A stretch of 64,000 bases of DNA from Erodium maritimum (GCA_963921825.1 OY997594.1:55413675-55477674), one strand, 5' to 3'. Shown: positions 45,829 to 57,670, counted from the stretch's first letter. Notes: generated by a model from the sequence alone, not told the origin. Translations and numbers: made by a program.

Positions 45829-46183
45829 AGGGAGACAATCACGTGCGAACCTCTCTTACGGTGCGAACCTGCGAACCTCAAATCTGGTTTGCGGAAATAA
45901 GCATCCCAGTTTGCGGAAAAAAAAGTTTGAAAAAAACAGCATTTTTATGTTGAGAAAATATATGGTTTGCGAAAATAGTGTATCTGGTTTGCGGAAATAG
46001 CGAATATGGTTTGCGGAAATAAGCATCCCAATTTGCGGAAACGAAGTTTAAAAAAAAGCATTTTATCTTGAGAAAAATATGGTTTGCGAAAACACCGCAA
46101 ACCGAGAACACTATTTCCGCAAACCAGATACACTACACAAGCAGGTTCGCACCGTAACCCCTGGTTCGCACCTGATTGTACCC
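45829..46183. mobile_element. Palindromic MITE, second family
   Basis: Ends AGGGAGACAATCACGTGCG and, reversed, GGGTACAATCAGGTGCG. The interior repeats GGTTTGCGGAAATA several times in both orientations. It lies in (TA)n like its neighbours but shares no interior with family P. Confidence 0.7.
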
Positions 46184-46202
46184 GTATATATATATATATA
46201 TA

Positions 46203-46655
46203 ATTGATATCAGGTACAAACCACCCCTTATTGTGCAAACTACGAACCAATCTGAGCCATAAGATCCCCCCAAAGTGATGTCAGTAGAGCGCACCAGATG
46301 CTGACACGTGGGCCATAAATATATAAAACACTGCACCTTATTGTGCAAACTACGAACTCACCAGGTGTTGACATGTGGGCGCGCGCGCTACTGGTGCGCG
46401 CGCGCATAGTGCTGATCGTTTGCGCGTACAGTGCTGATCGTTTTTATTTTACTAAACTATCAGCACCGTGCTTGTAAATGATCAGCACCCGCGCGCGCGT
46501 GGTCAACAGGCTCACGCGCGCGGGCAGAGGCACGCGCGAAGCGGCCACGTGTCAACATCGCGCGCACTCTGCTGCGTCACTTTGACCGCATCTTGTGGCT
46601 TAGATTGGTTTGTAGTTGGCACAATAAGGGTGATTTTTACTGGATAGCTATCCTA
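46203..46655. mobile_element. Palindromic MITE, family P, unit 3 (longer form)
   Basis: It begins TGATATCAGGTACAAACC and ends ACTGGATAGCTATCCT. It carries a repeated start: CTTATTGTGCAAACTACGAA occurs twice on the left, about 105 bp apart, separated by ATAAATATATAAAACACTGC. This suggests one P element inserted in another. Confidence 0.65.
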
Positions 46656-46668
46656 TATTTATATATAT

Positions 46669-47149
46669 AGGGTTGGTATCAAGTACAAACCACCCCTTAT
46701 TGTGCAAACTATGAAACAATCTGAGCCATAGGATCCGCCCAAAGTGATGTCAGCAGAGCGCACCAGATGCTGACACGTGGGCAATAAATATATAAAACAC
46801 CGCACCTTATTGTGCAAACTACAAACACACCAGGTGCTGACACGTGGGCGCGTGCGCTGCTGGTGCGTGCGCGCACAGTGCTGACACGTGGGCGCGCACA
46901 ATGTTAATAGTTTGGGCGCACAGTGCTGATAGTTTGGCAATGTGCTAAACTATCAGCACTGTGCGCCCAAACTATTAGCACTGTGCGCGCGCGTGGTCAA
47001 CACGCACACGCGCGCGGGCAGAGGCGCGCGCGAAGCGGCCACGTGTCAGCATCGTCGCGCTCTACTGACGTAACTTTGACCGCATCCTGTGGCTTAGATT
47101 GGTTCGTAGTTTGCACAATAAGGATGGTTTTTACTGGATAGCTACCCTA
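46669..47149. mobile_element. Palindromic MITE, family P, unit 4 (longer form)
   Basis: AGGGTTGGTATCAAG to GGATAGCTACCCT, with the same doubled left start as unit 3, the GCGCGC tracts, four CACGTG motifs and a central GGCAATGTGC palindrome. (TA)n lies on both sides. Confidence 0.7.
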
Positions 47150-47156
47150 TATATAT

Positions 47157-47415
47157 AGGATACCAATCAGGTACAAACTTGTATCTTTCGTCAGAACGTA
47201 GAACTATCAATCTGGGCCCTTGGATCGTAGAATTAATGGCCAAGATTTAATGCCTATCTTTTAATATCTTTTTAATTAATGCATATCTTGTAATTGATTT
47301 CGTAATCAATCACCACCCCCCCTGAATTTCGGTGGCCATCCGATCTGGATAATCAATGGCCCAGATTAGTTCTACGTTCTTACCCGAAATAGGGTTTGTA
47401 CTTGATTGTTCCCCT
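47157..47415. mobile_element. Palindromic MITE, third family
   Basis: Ends AGGATACCAATCAGGTACAA and, reversed, AGGGGAACAATCAAGTACAA. The interior has inverted CAGAACGTAGAACTA / TAGTTCTACGTTCT. Its interior differs from the other units, but it shares the AATCAGGTACAA-type end and the (TA)n site. Confidence 0.65.
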
Positions 47416-48061
47416 ATATATATATATATATATAATTATTAAATAACTTCAGTTTTATTCAAAAAATCACTTCATTTTTATTTTTAAAATTTTATTTAAA
47501 AAATCACTGAGGGCATTTTCGTCATTTTAGCTGACCGCTTGGGATGTTTGTTATATAACTAAATATCTGAGTAGGTATCAGTTAAAAAAAACTTTATGGT
47601 AGGTATCAGTTAAACGCTACAAGTTTGGGGTAGGTATTTGTAATTTACCCTTCCAAATATTTAATAATGGAAGAAGACTCAAACCCAATATAAATTTACA
47701 ATATTTTTTGGGGTCCCATTTTTCTACGTTGAGGAATAGATATAAAGACATAAACTGCACACTCAAACACTCTCAAATGAGAGATATTTGGTTCTTACTC
47801 GTATTTGTTGGGTCTCGAGATAGGGTAGGAGAGGAACCAACTTGCAGCGTAATAACAATTGAAACCAAGAGACCATGTAAACCATGAAACAACTACCAAA
47901 TATTAGAATCACAAGACAAAAATTCAGCACAATTTCTTACCAAACCAAGAACATCGGGTAAATAATGATTTGGCTTGAGTCTCCAAGACGCCTATGTATC
48001 CTCTAATGAATCAAAGCCATGTAGTTCTAAGTTTAAAGGACTCAAGAACACAAAAACAGAG

Positions 48062-51000
48062 TGTAAAACCCGCTTCGTTTCATTAGGGTATTAAATTAAA
48101 ATCCTAAAACCTTAGGGTAGGTTTTTGAAACAAGTGGCAAAAAAAAAATGGAAGCTGGGCAGGCCAGGTCAGACTCGCCAGCCAGTTTGGGCTTGAGCCC
48201 GTTTTCTGGTCTGAGGCCCGATAGGCCGGCCCAATTCGCGTGGATATAAGCTGAAACCATTAGGGTTTCAGCGTTATACCAACGCGCAGCCCTCACCCTC
48301 TCCCCTCTCTCTCGTTCCGACTCTCTCTCTCCCTCTCTCGTCTTCCTCGCCGAAACCAGCTCCGTCCACCACCGTTTCCGGCCGCCACCTCCCTCACCAC
48401 CCTCGTCCCGTCCTCTTCTCCTCCATCCCGACCCCGTCACCGCTCTGGCCAGCCCACGCCATCACCGTCCCCGACCTCCCTATCTCTCTCTCTCCTTCAC
48501 CTTCCTCACCGGACCAGCCCCGTCCACCACCAGTTCCGTCCGGCCCTAAAGACGCCGCCACCGAGCCCGGAACCCTCCTCTCCTTCGATCTGGAGAGGAC
48601 CGACCGCGACGCCATCGCCGCCACCGAGCTCCACCTCCTCTTCTCGTCCCGACCCTCCCTTCAACCGCGCGTGACCCGAGCTCCCGCCGTCACCGGCGAG
48701 CTCGTCAGATCCAGGACGGGATCGAATCGTCCGGACCCGAGGCGAACCCCCACCGCCGCTCCCACCGCCGATCTCCACCGCCCGCCACCGTTCCTTCACG
48801 GTTAGTTCTCGGTCCGTGGAATCTCGGCCGATAACGGTGTCGCCGGTGGTCGGCCGCACCTAACCCGATCCTGTTCTTCTTCTTTTGCTTTCCTGTTCCC
48901 GAGTTCGTTCAGATCTGGTCGGGATGGAACGGAGCTCCCGAAATGGAAATGAACAGAACAAAAACACGTGAATCTGGTTTTGTTTAAAGGATTACTGTAA
49001 AGGATGTAAATCTGAAATGTAAAGATTTGTAAAGAAAAACAACGAATTTAAGTGTTTGTTTTTATGTTCATTACGTTTTTTTGGATCTGTTTAAGTGTGA
49101 AAAAGAAGGGTTTAAACTGATTGTATAATGAAAATCAGTTGTAGAATAAAGATTAGATCTTTATTGTTCGGACGTAAAAATTGTTATCGATAAAACTAGA
49201 TCGGGTTAGGTTAAACGGGTTTTAAAACGAAAGTCGGCTGTTAAGTTTAAACTCGAGTTAAGTTAAATCAAAAAGGGGGAAAACGAAATCAGATCGGCTT
49301 TATAAGGGTTTTGGACCAAAATATCGAGTTTGGAAACGAGCGGAAGGAAATCGTTTGTTTTAAATTTGAAGTCGGAATTAAACAAAGCAAAGGAGTTCAA
49401 AGACGGTTTTAAGTTAAAAAATGGGTTTAACTGGGTTTAGGTCAAATCTGAGTTCGATGCACGGGTGCTCGAACCCGATCCGTCGTAAATCCCAGTTTTA
49501 TCCCGCTCGAGGGTAAACGACAACTGTCGGATTTAAACTGGACTAATTGTAACCTTTAACTTAACGGCGGAACCGTTATTAAATTGTGGCTTCGTGTTAA
49601 ATTTGGAGTCTGGCTTCGATCGAAAGGGAGCCCCGGAAGGCAATTTACAAAACCCGGGCAGATTCGCCATGTCGGGCGAATCGGCCTTTGCGGGTCCTTT
49701 TTCGACAATGTCGAGTAATTGGGAAGCTTGGGAGTGATCGACATTGTCGGGGTTACGTGGGGCGTTAAGTTCATTTAATTTTCGGCTTATTCCTACTAGT
49801 TTAAAAGTGCTTTGAAACTGTGTTCTTTTAGATCGTGTTGCGGACCGAGGCAAAGGGAGGCTCGGCGAGTGACTGGGATCATCTCGGGTTTTAGTGGAGC
49901 GCTTTTGGAGTTGTTTACGAGGTAGGGAAAAGTAGCCGGATCTTGGCCCTGACTAGGGAAAGTTAACTGTAGAATTGCATGTGACACTGGGGTGTCGTGG
50001 GTTATTTAGGTTATCGAATATTAGAAATGCATGATACGGGAACGTAGCGAATACGGGAAATGCATGTGACACTTAGTAGTGTCGTAGGAGCAGAGAACTT
50101 AGCGATAATTGTTTTACTGGAGGCATATGACCATGCCCGGAGGTTGTTGTGAAACTAGTGATCTTAGGACTGTTGGAGGCATCGATTATGCCGGAGGTTG
50201 TTGTGCGTTAATTGTTGTCGAGTTTGGGTGGCCTTGAGAGCCCGTGTTATTTATTGTCAAGTTTGGGTGGCCTTGAGAGCCTGTGTTACTTATTGTTGAG
50301 TCTTGGGTGGCCATGAGAGCCCGTGTTGTCGTTTCGGTTTTTTGGTGGCCGTGAGTGCCCGTGGGGTGGTGAACCCGTACTGTACCGTTGGTGTCTTGGG
50401 TGGCCATGAGGGCCCGTAGGGTTGTTGAACCTGTGTTTGGTTGTTGGTGTCTTGTTGGCCTTGAGTGCCTGTGGAGTTGTCACCGGTGTCGTTACTGTCT
50501 GTTTGAACTTGTTTGTGATTGTGATTGGTTACTTGATACTGGTGGAGGTTGTGTGGTGTAGCTAGCCTCCCGACTGAGATCGGGAGAAGCGGAGGGGTTG
50601 TGGGCTAGCTCCCCGACTGGGATCGGGGGAAGGACGCGCGGGTGTGGCTAACCACCCGACTGGGATCGGGTGAAGCGGAGAGGTTGTGGGTTAGCCTCCC
50701 GACTGGGATCGGGAGAAGTTGCGCGACAGGTCGACCGCCTGACCACGTCTGTGATCGGTAAAGGGCGAGAAACAGAGATTGGTTACTGAGCAGCCGGTTT
50801 GCGATCCTTTGTGATCTTGTTTGGTATTGTCTGGTCAGTCGTGTCTTGGAGGAGGTCGTCGATCGTAGTGTGGGGTCTACATAACGTATCCGAGTGTTGA
50901 GTCGGTTGAGGAAAGTACTTTGGTCGTGTGTGTGTGTGTCTTGAGTCGTTGTTGGTGTCACCAACTTGTTTCTGCTAATTATTGCCATAGTCAGTATGTT

Positions 51001-51302
51001 ATCTGTGGTGGTGAGCGAACGCTCACCCCTAGCTGCTTTTCCTACAGGTACCGTTCGTAGTCTGGACTAGGTGAGCTTCTGAAGCTTGAAGAGCTTGAAG
51101 CGGGTTGCTGGGTGTTTTGAGTCTAGAGACGTGTATCTCGTTTTGTCCAAGTGTGGGACTATTATTTTTTTGAGATGTAAATAATATTCTTTTGTGGAAC
51201 TAAACTGGCTTTTAAAGTGATTTAACGAAAACAGGTTTCAGTATTGTAACTTTTCAAACGTTCGCGTCCCTAGTTTCGGTTCGCTGAAATTGGGGCGTGA
51301 CA
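48062..51302 (+). mobile_element. Third Gypsy-type solo LTR (3.24 kb), nested
   Basis: It begins TGTAAAACCCGCTTCG and ends GGGGCGTGACA, like the Tekay LTRs at 32,228 and 34,145, but the body differs. The flanks CAGAG (48,057-48,061) and TAGAG (51,303-51,307) agree at four of five bases. A GC-rich CT-repetitive block (48,290-48,870) looks like promoter and leader sequence. No internal region is attached. Confidence 0.75.
50220..50730 (+). repeat. Two tandem arrays in the third LTR
   Basis: At 50,220-50,470, about five units of 50-65 bp with GGGTGGCC-TGAG-GCCCGT. At 50,555-50,730, four units of roughly 45-60 bp with CTCCCGACTGGGATCGGG followed by AGAAG. Confidence 0.7.
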
Positions 51303-53598
51303 TAGAGGAAGGAGAAGTGTTGGCCAAAATTCTAGAGGGAGAAACTGTTTTTCTTTTTGTTTGTTGTGTCTCTTATGTTGAAAAGGATTACGCTTATGTC
51401 ATTTAATCTCATCACCATAATAGAATTATAGTAAATAAGACAAAGGATAATGTAAAGTAGATAAAAGTTGGTGGTAATTTGGTGGATTAATTCACTAACT
51501 ACCTAGTCTAGATAGTTTAGATAGAACCATTTAGTTAAGACTTAAATAGTTGGTTCCATGGGTCTTTGGTGGAATGGGCCTCGCGGGTGATGGCCCGTGG
51601 CCATTCCCGATGAGGTCCCGTGACGTGCTCATCGCCTCCACGCCTTTCATCCCGGATATGTCCAACATTATCCGACGCGATCAATCCCAAAACACTAAGT
51701 CTTGTCTCGATCTGCAAAGTCCTAATTACTTACGGGCACATGACCCAAAACCCAGTTTTGGTCATGTCCCGTGTCAACTTCCCTCTAAGCCATTCTGTAT
51801 AAGGGTGTTAATGAGTTTCATTCTTCGGTGTGACCATTAGGTTTATGCATGTCGGTAGATCAACGTAAAATCCCATTTTACTTGATCCTACATAAGTGGA
51901 AAATAACGAGACATTAGTATTTTCTAACACTACATAACGAATCGACCTTGTCGATTCTAACCTTTCTTTTGTCTACGTCATTATCCTTTTATCTCTAGAT
52001 ATCCTGATTGAGATGAGGCATAGAACGTCATCCTTATTATTATCAATCATTGTTCCTCGATATGTGGGATGACTGAATCTTTGATACCTAGTATCATGTG
52101 CATGGTCATGCTATTCTTTCAGTCACTCTCGATCAAGCGGCTGAGAACCGATATATTTCTAATACCATAGTATGAGGGATAAATCCATTAGCTGCCTTTC
52201 GTGTCACTCACACAGTCCGTCCCCAAGCCAATCTTGGCCGTTATGGAAGTCTTGTCACGGGAAACGTTTGGCTCAGGTCAAACTCAGTTGTTTACTACAT
52301 AGCGATCTCAAAGGCTCCTTCGTCTAAGGATACATGGCAAGTTACGACACTGAATATGTTCATGACTGGATCTATGGAATATATTTTGGTCGGGTCGTTC
52401 AATATCATGTCCCACATGATATCTATGATCAGACTCCGGAATCTCATTCCAATGACTAATACAATCCATCTTTCATACTAGTCTCTTTTAGCGAAGCTTT
52501 ATCGACTAGGGACCTATCGAGTGTGATATGTCTCGATCTATGGATCTATTCGCATGGTGGACATAGATCAGAAGACACATCGGTATATTACTCCAACACA
52601 TAAGTAATATATAAAGTCTCTTTACTTTTATTGCTAACGATAATATATACATTTGGATGTTTACGATTGAACTACGGGCATTAAGACTAACAGTATTAAC
52701 GATGCAACATGCAATATTGCATGTCCCTAAGCAGAATTTGGTAACTTTGTTTTCATAAGTAACGGCCTAGTAATCAATTTAAGCCTCTTAATAAACGATT
52801 CTGATAACCCATTATGGGTATGAGTATGGGCCATGGGATGTTCAACCATAATTCCAAATTGGCATACAATAGTCATTAAACGATTGAGATGTAAATTTCT
52901 CGACATTGTCCAGACGGATACTCTTATCGCATGGTCTGGAAACTGTGCTCTTAATCGAATTATTTGAGCAAGGAGTCTTTCAAACAAACATTACGAGTGG
53001 ATAGTAAAGAAACATGCGACCAACATGTCGATGCATCAACAAGTACCATAAAATACTAAGATGACCCACTTGTCGGGGTAATAGGTTCACATATATCTCT
53101 TTGAATTCTTTCTAAAAATGTTGGACATTCAGTCGCAACTTTCATTGGAGATGGTCTTGTAATCAGTATTCCTTGAAAACAAGCAACACTTAGGTAATCT
53201 TTTGACAAAAGAACTTTTTTACTCTTCAGGGTATGTCCATGTGAATTTTCTATAATTCTTCACATCATTATGGAACCCGGATTGTCTATACGATCATTCC
53301 ATATCATAAAATTTGATAGGTCCATCGTTTTTTGGTTAACCACCATATTGGATTCAATTGGATTAATGAAAATATAATATAATCCAGAACTATATAATGA
53401 GAGTTTTTTCACAATTTCTTTTCTCTCAGAGACCATGGACGTGATGTATAAATATTCAATGTCATTTCCATTTGTTGTCTCAATGTGATAATCATTTCGG
53501 CAAATATCTTTGAAACGTAACAAGTTTTTTTTTATCTAGTTGAGAACATTGCATCTTTGATAATAAATTGTGTATCATTTGGTAACATTACATTGACA

Positions 53599-55002
53599 AA
53601 CCTCCACCGCCATTTTGAAGGCAGACTCTCGTTAATACGAGCTAAACTTCTTACCCATAACCCTCTCTCCTCCTTCGGGTAGCACACCACATCCCTTGAA
53701 ATCTTATACAACGACTTCTTCCTCGCAGTCCCACCCCACATGAACAACCGTTTCCACCTCTCTGATTCATGAATGATGCATGGAGGGGCCTGCATAACTG
53801 ACATAAAATGGAGAGGTAAATCAGATAAGATGGACTTAATGAGGGTTTCCCGATCGCCCAAACTCAGGAACTTTTCTTGCCACAGCCACTTCCTCTTATA
53901 TTTCGAAACTATCGGATCCAAGGTTTGTAGTCTCTTCGGTTTGGCCCTCATCCTGAACCCCGAGTACAAGAACGATACTATGCATATAGAGCATCCCATA
54001 ATATCAGTTACGCCTTCCTTAGCCAACAACCCAACATTAAAAAAGATGGCAGCTGGACTTAGAGAAGTTAATCTTCAGACCCGAACAAAACTGAATACCC
54101 AACAAAGCAAGCTTTGGGTACTCATCATCCTGCAACCTCCTTGGATGAAAATTACCGTGTCATCGACGAACTGAAGATGGTAAATGGAAGGATCTCACAC
54201 CCAAAAACTGAATCCCAGGAAACTCCCCACGGGCCTCATAACCTATCAGCACCTGGTGAAGACCCTCTGCTGCTAACACAAACAAGAGAGGCGAGAGAAG
54301 GCAACCCTGTCTCAAAATGCGGCCCATCTCAAGTTCTGGAGATGGAGACTCGTTCACAAGAACCGAAGTGTGGGATGCAAGGCATTCAGAAATCAAGCCC
54401 CTCCACCTCCTCCTAAACCCCATTCTGAAGAGGCACAAGTACAAACATTTCCAACTTACCGAGTCATACGATTTTGACGATTGGATTTCTCTATGAATGG
54501 AAAAGGGGTTCTTTGGATTGGGAGTAATCACTAATCGAAGAAGAGGGGGATCCAAAGGCTTTTCCAAAATCTATCTTAAAAAACACCACCTCCTCCTTTT
54601 AATTCCTTAGATAACTGATCAACTCAGAAACAATCAAAACACCATAAAAAAAATTGACGAGCACCAATAAAACCCGAGTGCGTATCACTAACCAACCCGT
54701 CAATTACTGTCTTGAGTTATCTAGACGGAACCTTCGCCAAGATCTTATAAATAGAGGAAACAAGACTAATAGGCCTGAAATAGTTGAAATACTTGGGATT
54801 GTCAACTTTCGGTATCAAGGCTATAAACATGGAGTTCAACCCCTTTCCTAGTTTGTCCTACTAAAGAAAGCGGAAAACAGCTCTATAGCAACCCCCTTTA
54901 ACAAGGACTAGATCTTCTGCAGAAACAATAGCGAATACCCATCCAACTCGGATGCCTTAGACCCATTACAAGTCTTTAGGGCAGCCGCGAGTTGAAGGCC
55001 GT
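53599..55002 (-). mobile_element. LINE-A fragment, right-arm copy
   Basis: Matches 19,531-20,934 inverted, including the roughly 85-bp foreign block (54,467-54,555). Compared with the left copy, small differences cluster in 53,600-53,900: WLWQEKF against WSWQEKF, DRETLIKS against DRATLIKS, and LPSKW against LLAKW. The left copy continues to a proper A-tail; this one does not. Confidence 0.9.
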
Positions 55003-55373
55003 AAAGAAAAACACAAACTAACTCACTTTTGAAATCTAATAGTTATGAAAAACAAGTTGACCTAATCTTTATTTTTAAATAACGGGATGAGTTGACCTAA
55101 TCTTTATTCTTAAATAATGGGATGGGTTGAATATACAGCGGGGAGAAAAAAAATTGTCCATTTTGTTTTGGTATGAATTTGTTTAATATAATATTTCTCA
55201 ATTGTCATATGCATACATTTCTACTATTTATAAAAAACAAGAGGATTGAACAGTATAAATAATCAAGTATATTTGTCATGTACATTTATATTGATCTATA
55301 CAAAACTATAAAATTGGTTCGTTTAAGAAATCAAAGAATGATTAGTAATTAATTACAGAGATTAAGAGGGTGA

Positions 55374-56606
55374 TCAGAAAAGCTTGCTAGCAAACTCCCG
55401 AGGTGACAAGCAAGCCGCGGATTTGGTAGCAAAATCTCTGAGCTGGGACAAGCTCCGGCCCAATTTCATGGCGATCTTCATCTCAAACACCTCTCCGTTC
55501 TCTCTCTTGTCCACGTCTCCTTCTTGGAGCGTTGACTCAATAGAGTCTTCCAACATCCCGAAAAACCCGGCGCAGTTTCTGTACATCTCGAAAACCATAC
55601 CGACTTGGCCACCGTGCTCGAGGCTAGCAACGGTGCCTCCCAAGGCTCCGCCGACGACGGCGGCCATGGCGGCCCACGAGGAGACCCCCGCGAAGGCGGA
55701 GCCGGCGGCGGCGAGACCGGTGAGGAGAGGACCCGAGATGGCGAGAACCTTGTTGACCTTGAGCACCAAGTTGCCTAGCTTTTTGTACTCCTGGGCGTCT
55801 CTGGTCTTCAAGGCGGACACAATGTCTCTCATCTCCTGCTCCAGCTCAGCGCTCCAGCCGTTGCTTAACTGCCTCCGAGATTCCCGGTGGGTGGTTGCGT
55901 TGTTTTTGTGGGTGGGCCACCACACCGCGGGCTCGAGAGTGGCGGGGAATTTCTCGAGCATGGTGCCGAGCAAGGGGAGAGGGTAGGCCCGGTCCAGGGA
56001 GAGCACCTTGGCCATGACGTCGCTCACGTCGGCTTTGGTCGGGGTTCGGAGCGCGAGAGTGGTCTTGACTTGGGCGTGGAGCTGCTTGAAGAGCCTGGAG
56101 GCGTTGCGTTGCTCCTCGGCGAGCTGGGAGGGCTGGATCTTGTTCATGACGGCCAGCATCGCTGTGGCGGCGGAGAAGAGGAGCGTGGAGGAGATGTTCA
56201 GGGCCAGGTTGTGGGATCCGGTGGTGGCGGCGACGCCGGCCATGGTGGTGGCGGTGAGGGTGATCATGTTCACCGAGTTGAGGAGGAGGGTGTTCCAGTT
56301 GTTGCGCTGCTCGCATATGTTGTCGTGCATCTCGATCCTGTCGGCGATGGCCTCCAGGAGGGCGTGGAGCTGGACGGATGCCGGAGAGATTTGATGCTTC
56401 TCGTCTATAATTGGTACGGCCGCGGCGAATCCGTTCCTTCTGCTGAAATCTTCGATCGCCAACAAGCTCTTGGTAGGCAATTTGGACAAAGCCATTTTGT
56501 TGGGGAGTTTTGGGAAATTGAGGGCAGACTTAATCACCGGTCTCTTGGAAGATGAAGAGCATGATGAGGAGATTAGGACGGCCGATGAACTTTGCAAGGA
56601 AGCCAT
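55374..56606 (-). CDS. Probable F-box protein At4g22030-like, plastid-type N-terminus (copy 2)
   Basis: Encodes exactly the same 410 residues as 17,927-19,159, with the same leader and the same 3' tandem pair. The promoter (TATA candidates near 56,748-56,769 and the TTGACCGTCAA palindrome at 56,836-56,846) and about 650 bp of repeat R upstream are also shared, so both copies should be expressed alike unless chromatin differs. The two genes point toward each other across about 36 kb of transposons. No lesion is seen in either copy. Equal sequence means very recent duplication, gene conversion, or an assembly artefact. Confidence 0.8.
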   Translation of the reverse strand: MASLQSSSAVLISSSCSSSSKRPVIKSALNFPKLPNKMALSKLPTKSLLAIEDFSRRNGFAAAVPIIDEKHQISPASVQLHALLEAIADRIEMHDNICEQRNNWNTLLLNSVNMITLTATTMAGVAATTGSHNLALNISSTLLFSAATAMLAVMNKIQPSQLAEEQRNASRLFKQLHAQVKTTLALRTPTKADVSDVMAKVLSLDRAYPLPLLGTMLEKFPATLEPAVWWPTHKNNATTHRESRRQLSNGWSAELEQEMRDIVSALKTRDAQEYKKLGNLVLKVNKVLAISGPLLTGLAAAGSAFAGVSSWAAMAAVVGGALGGTVASLEHGGQVGMVFEMYRNCAGFFGMLEDSIESTLQEGDVDKRENGEVFEMKIAMKLGRSLSQLRDFATKSAACLSPREFASKLF

Positions 56607-57002
56607 TAATTAATCCTTGTTGCTTTGTGTGTTTGTGTTTGTGGTGGTGGCTGTGGCTGTGATGAGAGAGTAGGTAATAACTATATAGCTGAGGATCTGA
56701 GTTTTGGGATATTTGTATGTGGTGATGAGAATGGAGAGAGGAAGACCATATATATATGTGCGTATTTATGGCAACCCAAGTGACCAAGACCGGTATTGCC
56801 ATCGTATACGAGGAAATGGTCAGCTGTTGAATATGTTGACCGTCAAGAATGACTTGTGGGTTGAATTTGAATCGGCGATACACATAAATTAACCGTAGAA
56901 CCTGCCCATGACCCATTCCCGCTTTGGCTTATGTTTTCTACTATTCAATTTCTCTTCTTTAATTTGGAACACTTTTTTGAAATCAAAATTCCCACCCATT
57001 CT

Positions 57003-57670
57003 GAATTTGAACTTTCTATAGTCATATTATAATTTTATTGCCACTTAATGTGTTATGATAGCCTGATTGAGCCTACTTATTTGAAATCAAAATTTCTCTT
57101 ACGTACAACGTCCATAATCGTAAATGTGGGTGATTCGAGAATCGTCCACCACATGAGCGTAGTTGGACCGACTTCGATGCAAATTATAAATGTTATCCGA
57201 CATACGAGGAAATAATCAGTCGCCTTGTCGAAACCATATGGGTTCGCCCCGTGTCAAACTTGCAAGTAAACAACTCCAAAATAAACTCCCTCTCTTATAA
57301 TGTCCATAATCGTGCGTTAAAAGACGAACGACTACCGCATAAATGTAGGTGACTCAAGATGTGTTATCGTATTTTTGTATTTTCGTAATTGTTATTTTAA
57401 ACACTATATTATTAAATAAAATAGCTCGTCAATTAATCTTTTTAAATAAAATAAAATATTGAACTACATAAATAATTATGGTAGTAGATATTTTTATTCA
57501 TCTTTGATAAGTAATAAACGTTCATAGAGGACTATTTTTTTTGTCGCCCGTTGTATAAGGTTCGATGTGTCTTTGTTTACCCCAAGAACATATTTATAAT
57601 TCGTGAAAAGCTCAACTCCCACCTACAATTTTTAATATGTGACTTTTGTTAACTCGAACTTCAACTTTCT
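57003..57670 (-). repeat. Repeat R, right-arm copy
   Basis: The inverted equivalent of 16,863-17,530, next to the Mutator-like element's target copy CTAAGGTGT (57,671-57,679). Confidence 0.75.

Larger units (their letters stand above)
44895..47650. mobile_element. Mutator-like element with about 170-bp TIRs, centre filled by MITEs
   Basis: The ends read GGTAAATTACAAATACC on both strands, within TIRs of about 170 bp. A perfect 9-bp duplication, TTCCAAATA, lies at 44,886-44,894 and 47,651-47,659. Without the MITEs the element would be under 0.5 kb and almost wholly palindromic. There is no transposase. It interrupts the Copia fossil, which reads across the two target copies. Confidence 0.85.
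47806..52692. mobile_element. Solo LTR, Copia-type, split by another solo LTR
   Basis: Bounded by TGTTGGGTCTCGAG and TTAAGACTAACA, with GTATT duplicated at 47,801-47,805 and 52,693-52,697. Without the nested LTR it is about 1.64 kb. The flanks join within the integrase part of the Copia fossil. No coding sequence belongs to it. The family is judged only from LTR form and the 5-bp duplication. Confidence 0.75.
31269..53599 (-). mobile_element. Ty1/Copia element, broken fossil, with three nested insertion blocks
   Basis: On the minus strand, parts appear in Copia order: GAG-pre-integrase (53,260-53,599, HDRLGHPGSIMM-type end), integrase (52,727-52,990 and 47,660-47,800), linker and RT start (44,110-44,890), RT (43,270-43,670), RNase H (31,950-32,227), a polypurine tract (about 31,583-31,600) and the 3' LTR. 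The 5' end is not present: the coding part abuts the LINE end of the inverted arm near 53,599. The fossil has well over ten breaks besides the insertions. It is older than all three nested blocks. Confidence 0.85.

Noticed and set aside
45035-47141. Several small frames in the MITE cluster, some sharing CARTSSARAHVSAPGEF
   Set aside because: Repeated because the MITEs are repeated; they follow GCGCGC tracts and palindromes, not codon use.
53773-54416. Frames of 100-133 codons antisense to the LINE in the right arm
   Set aside because: They are shadows of the reverse transcriptase on the other strand; the same frames occur at 20,117-20,760.
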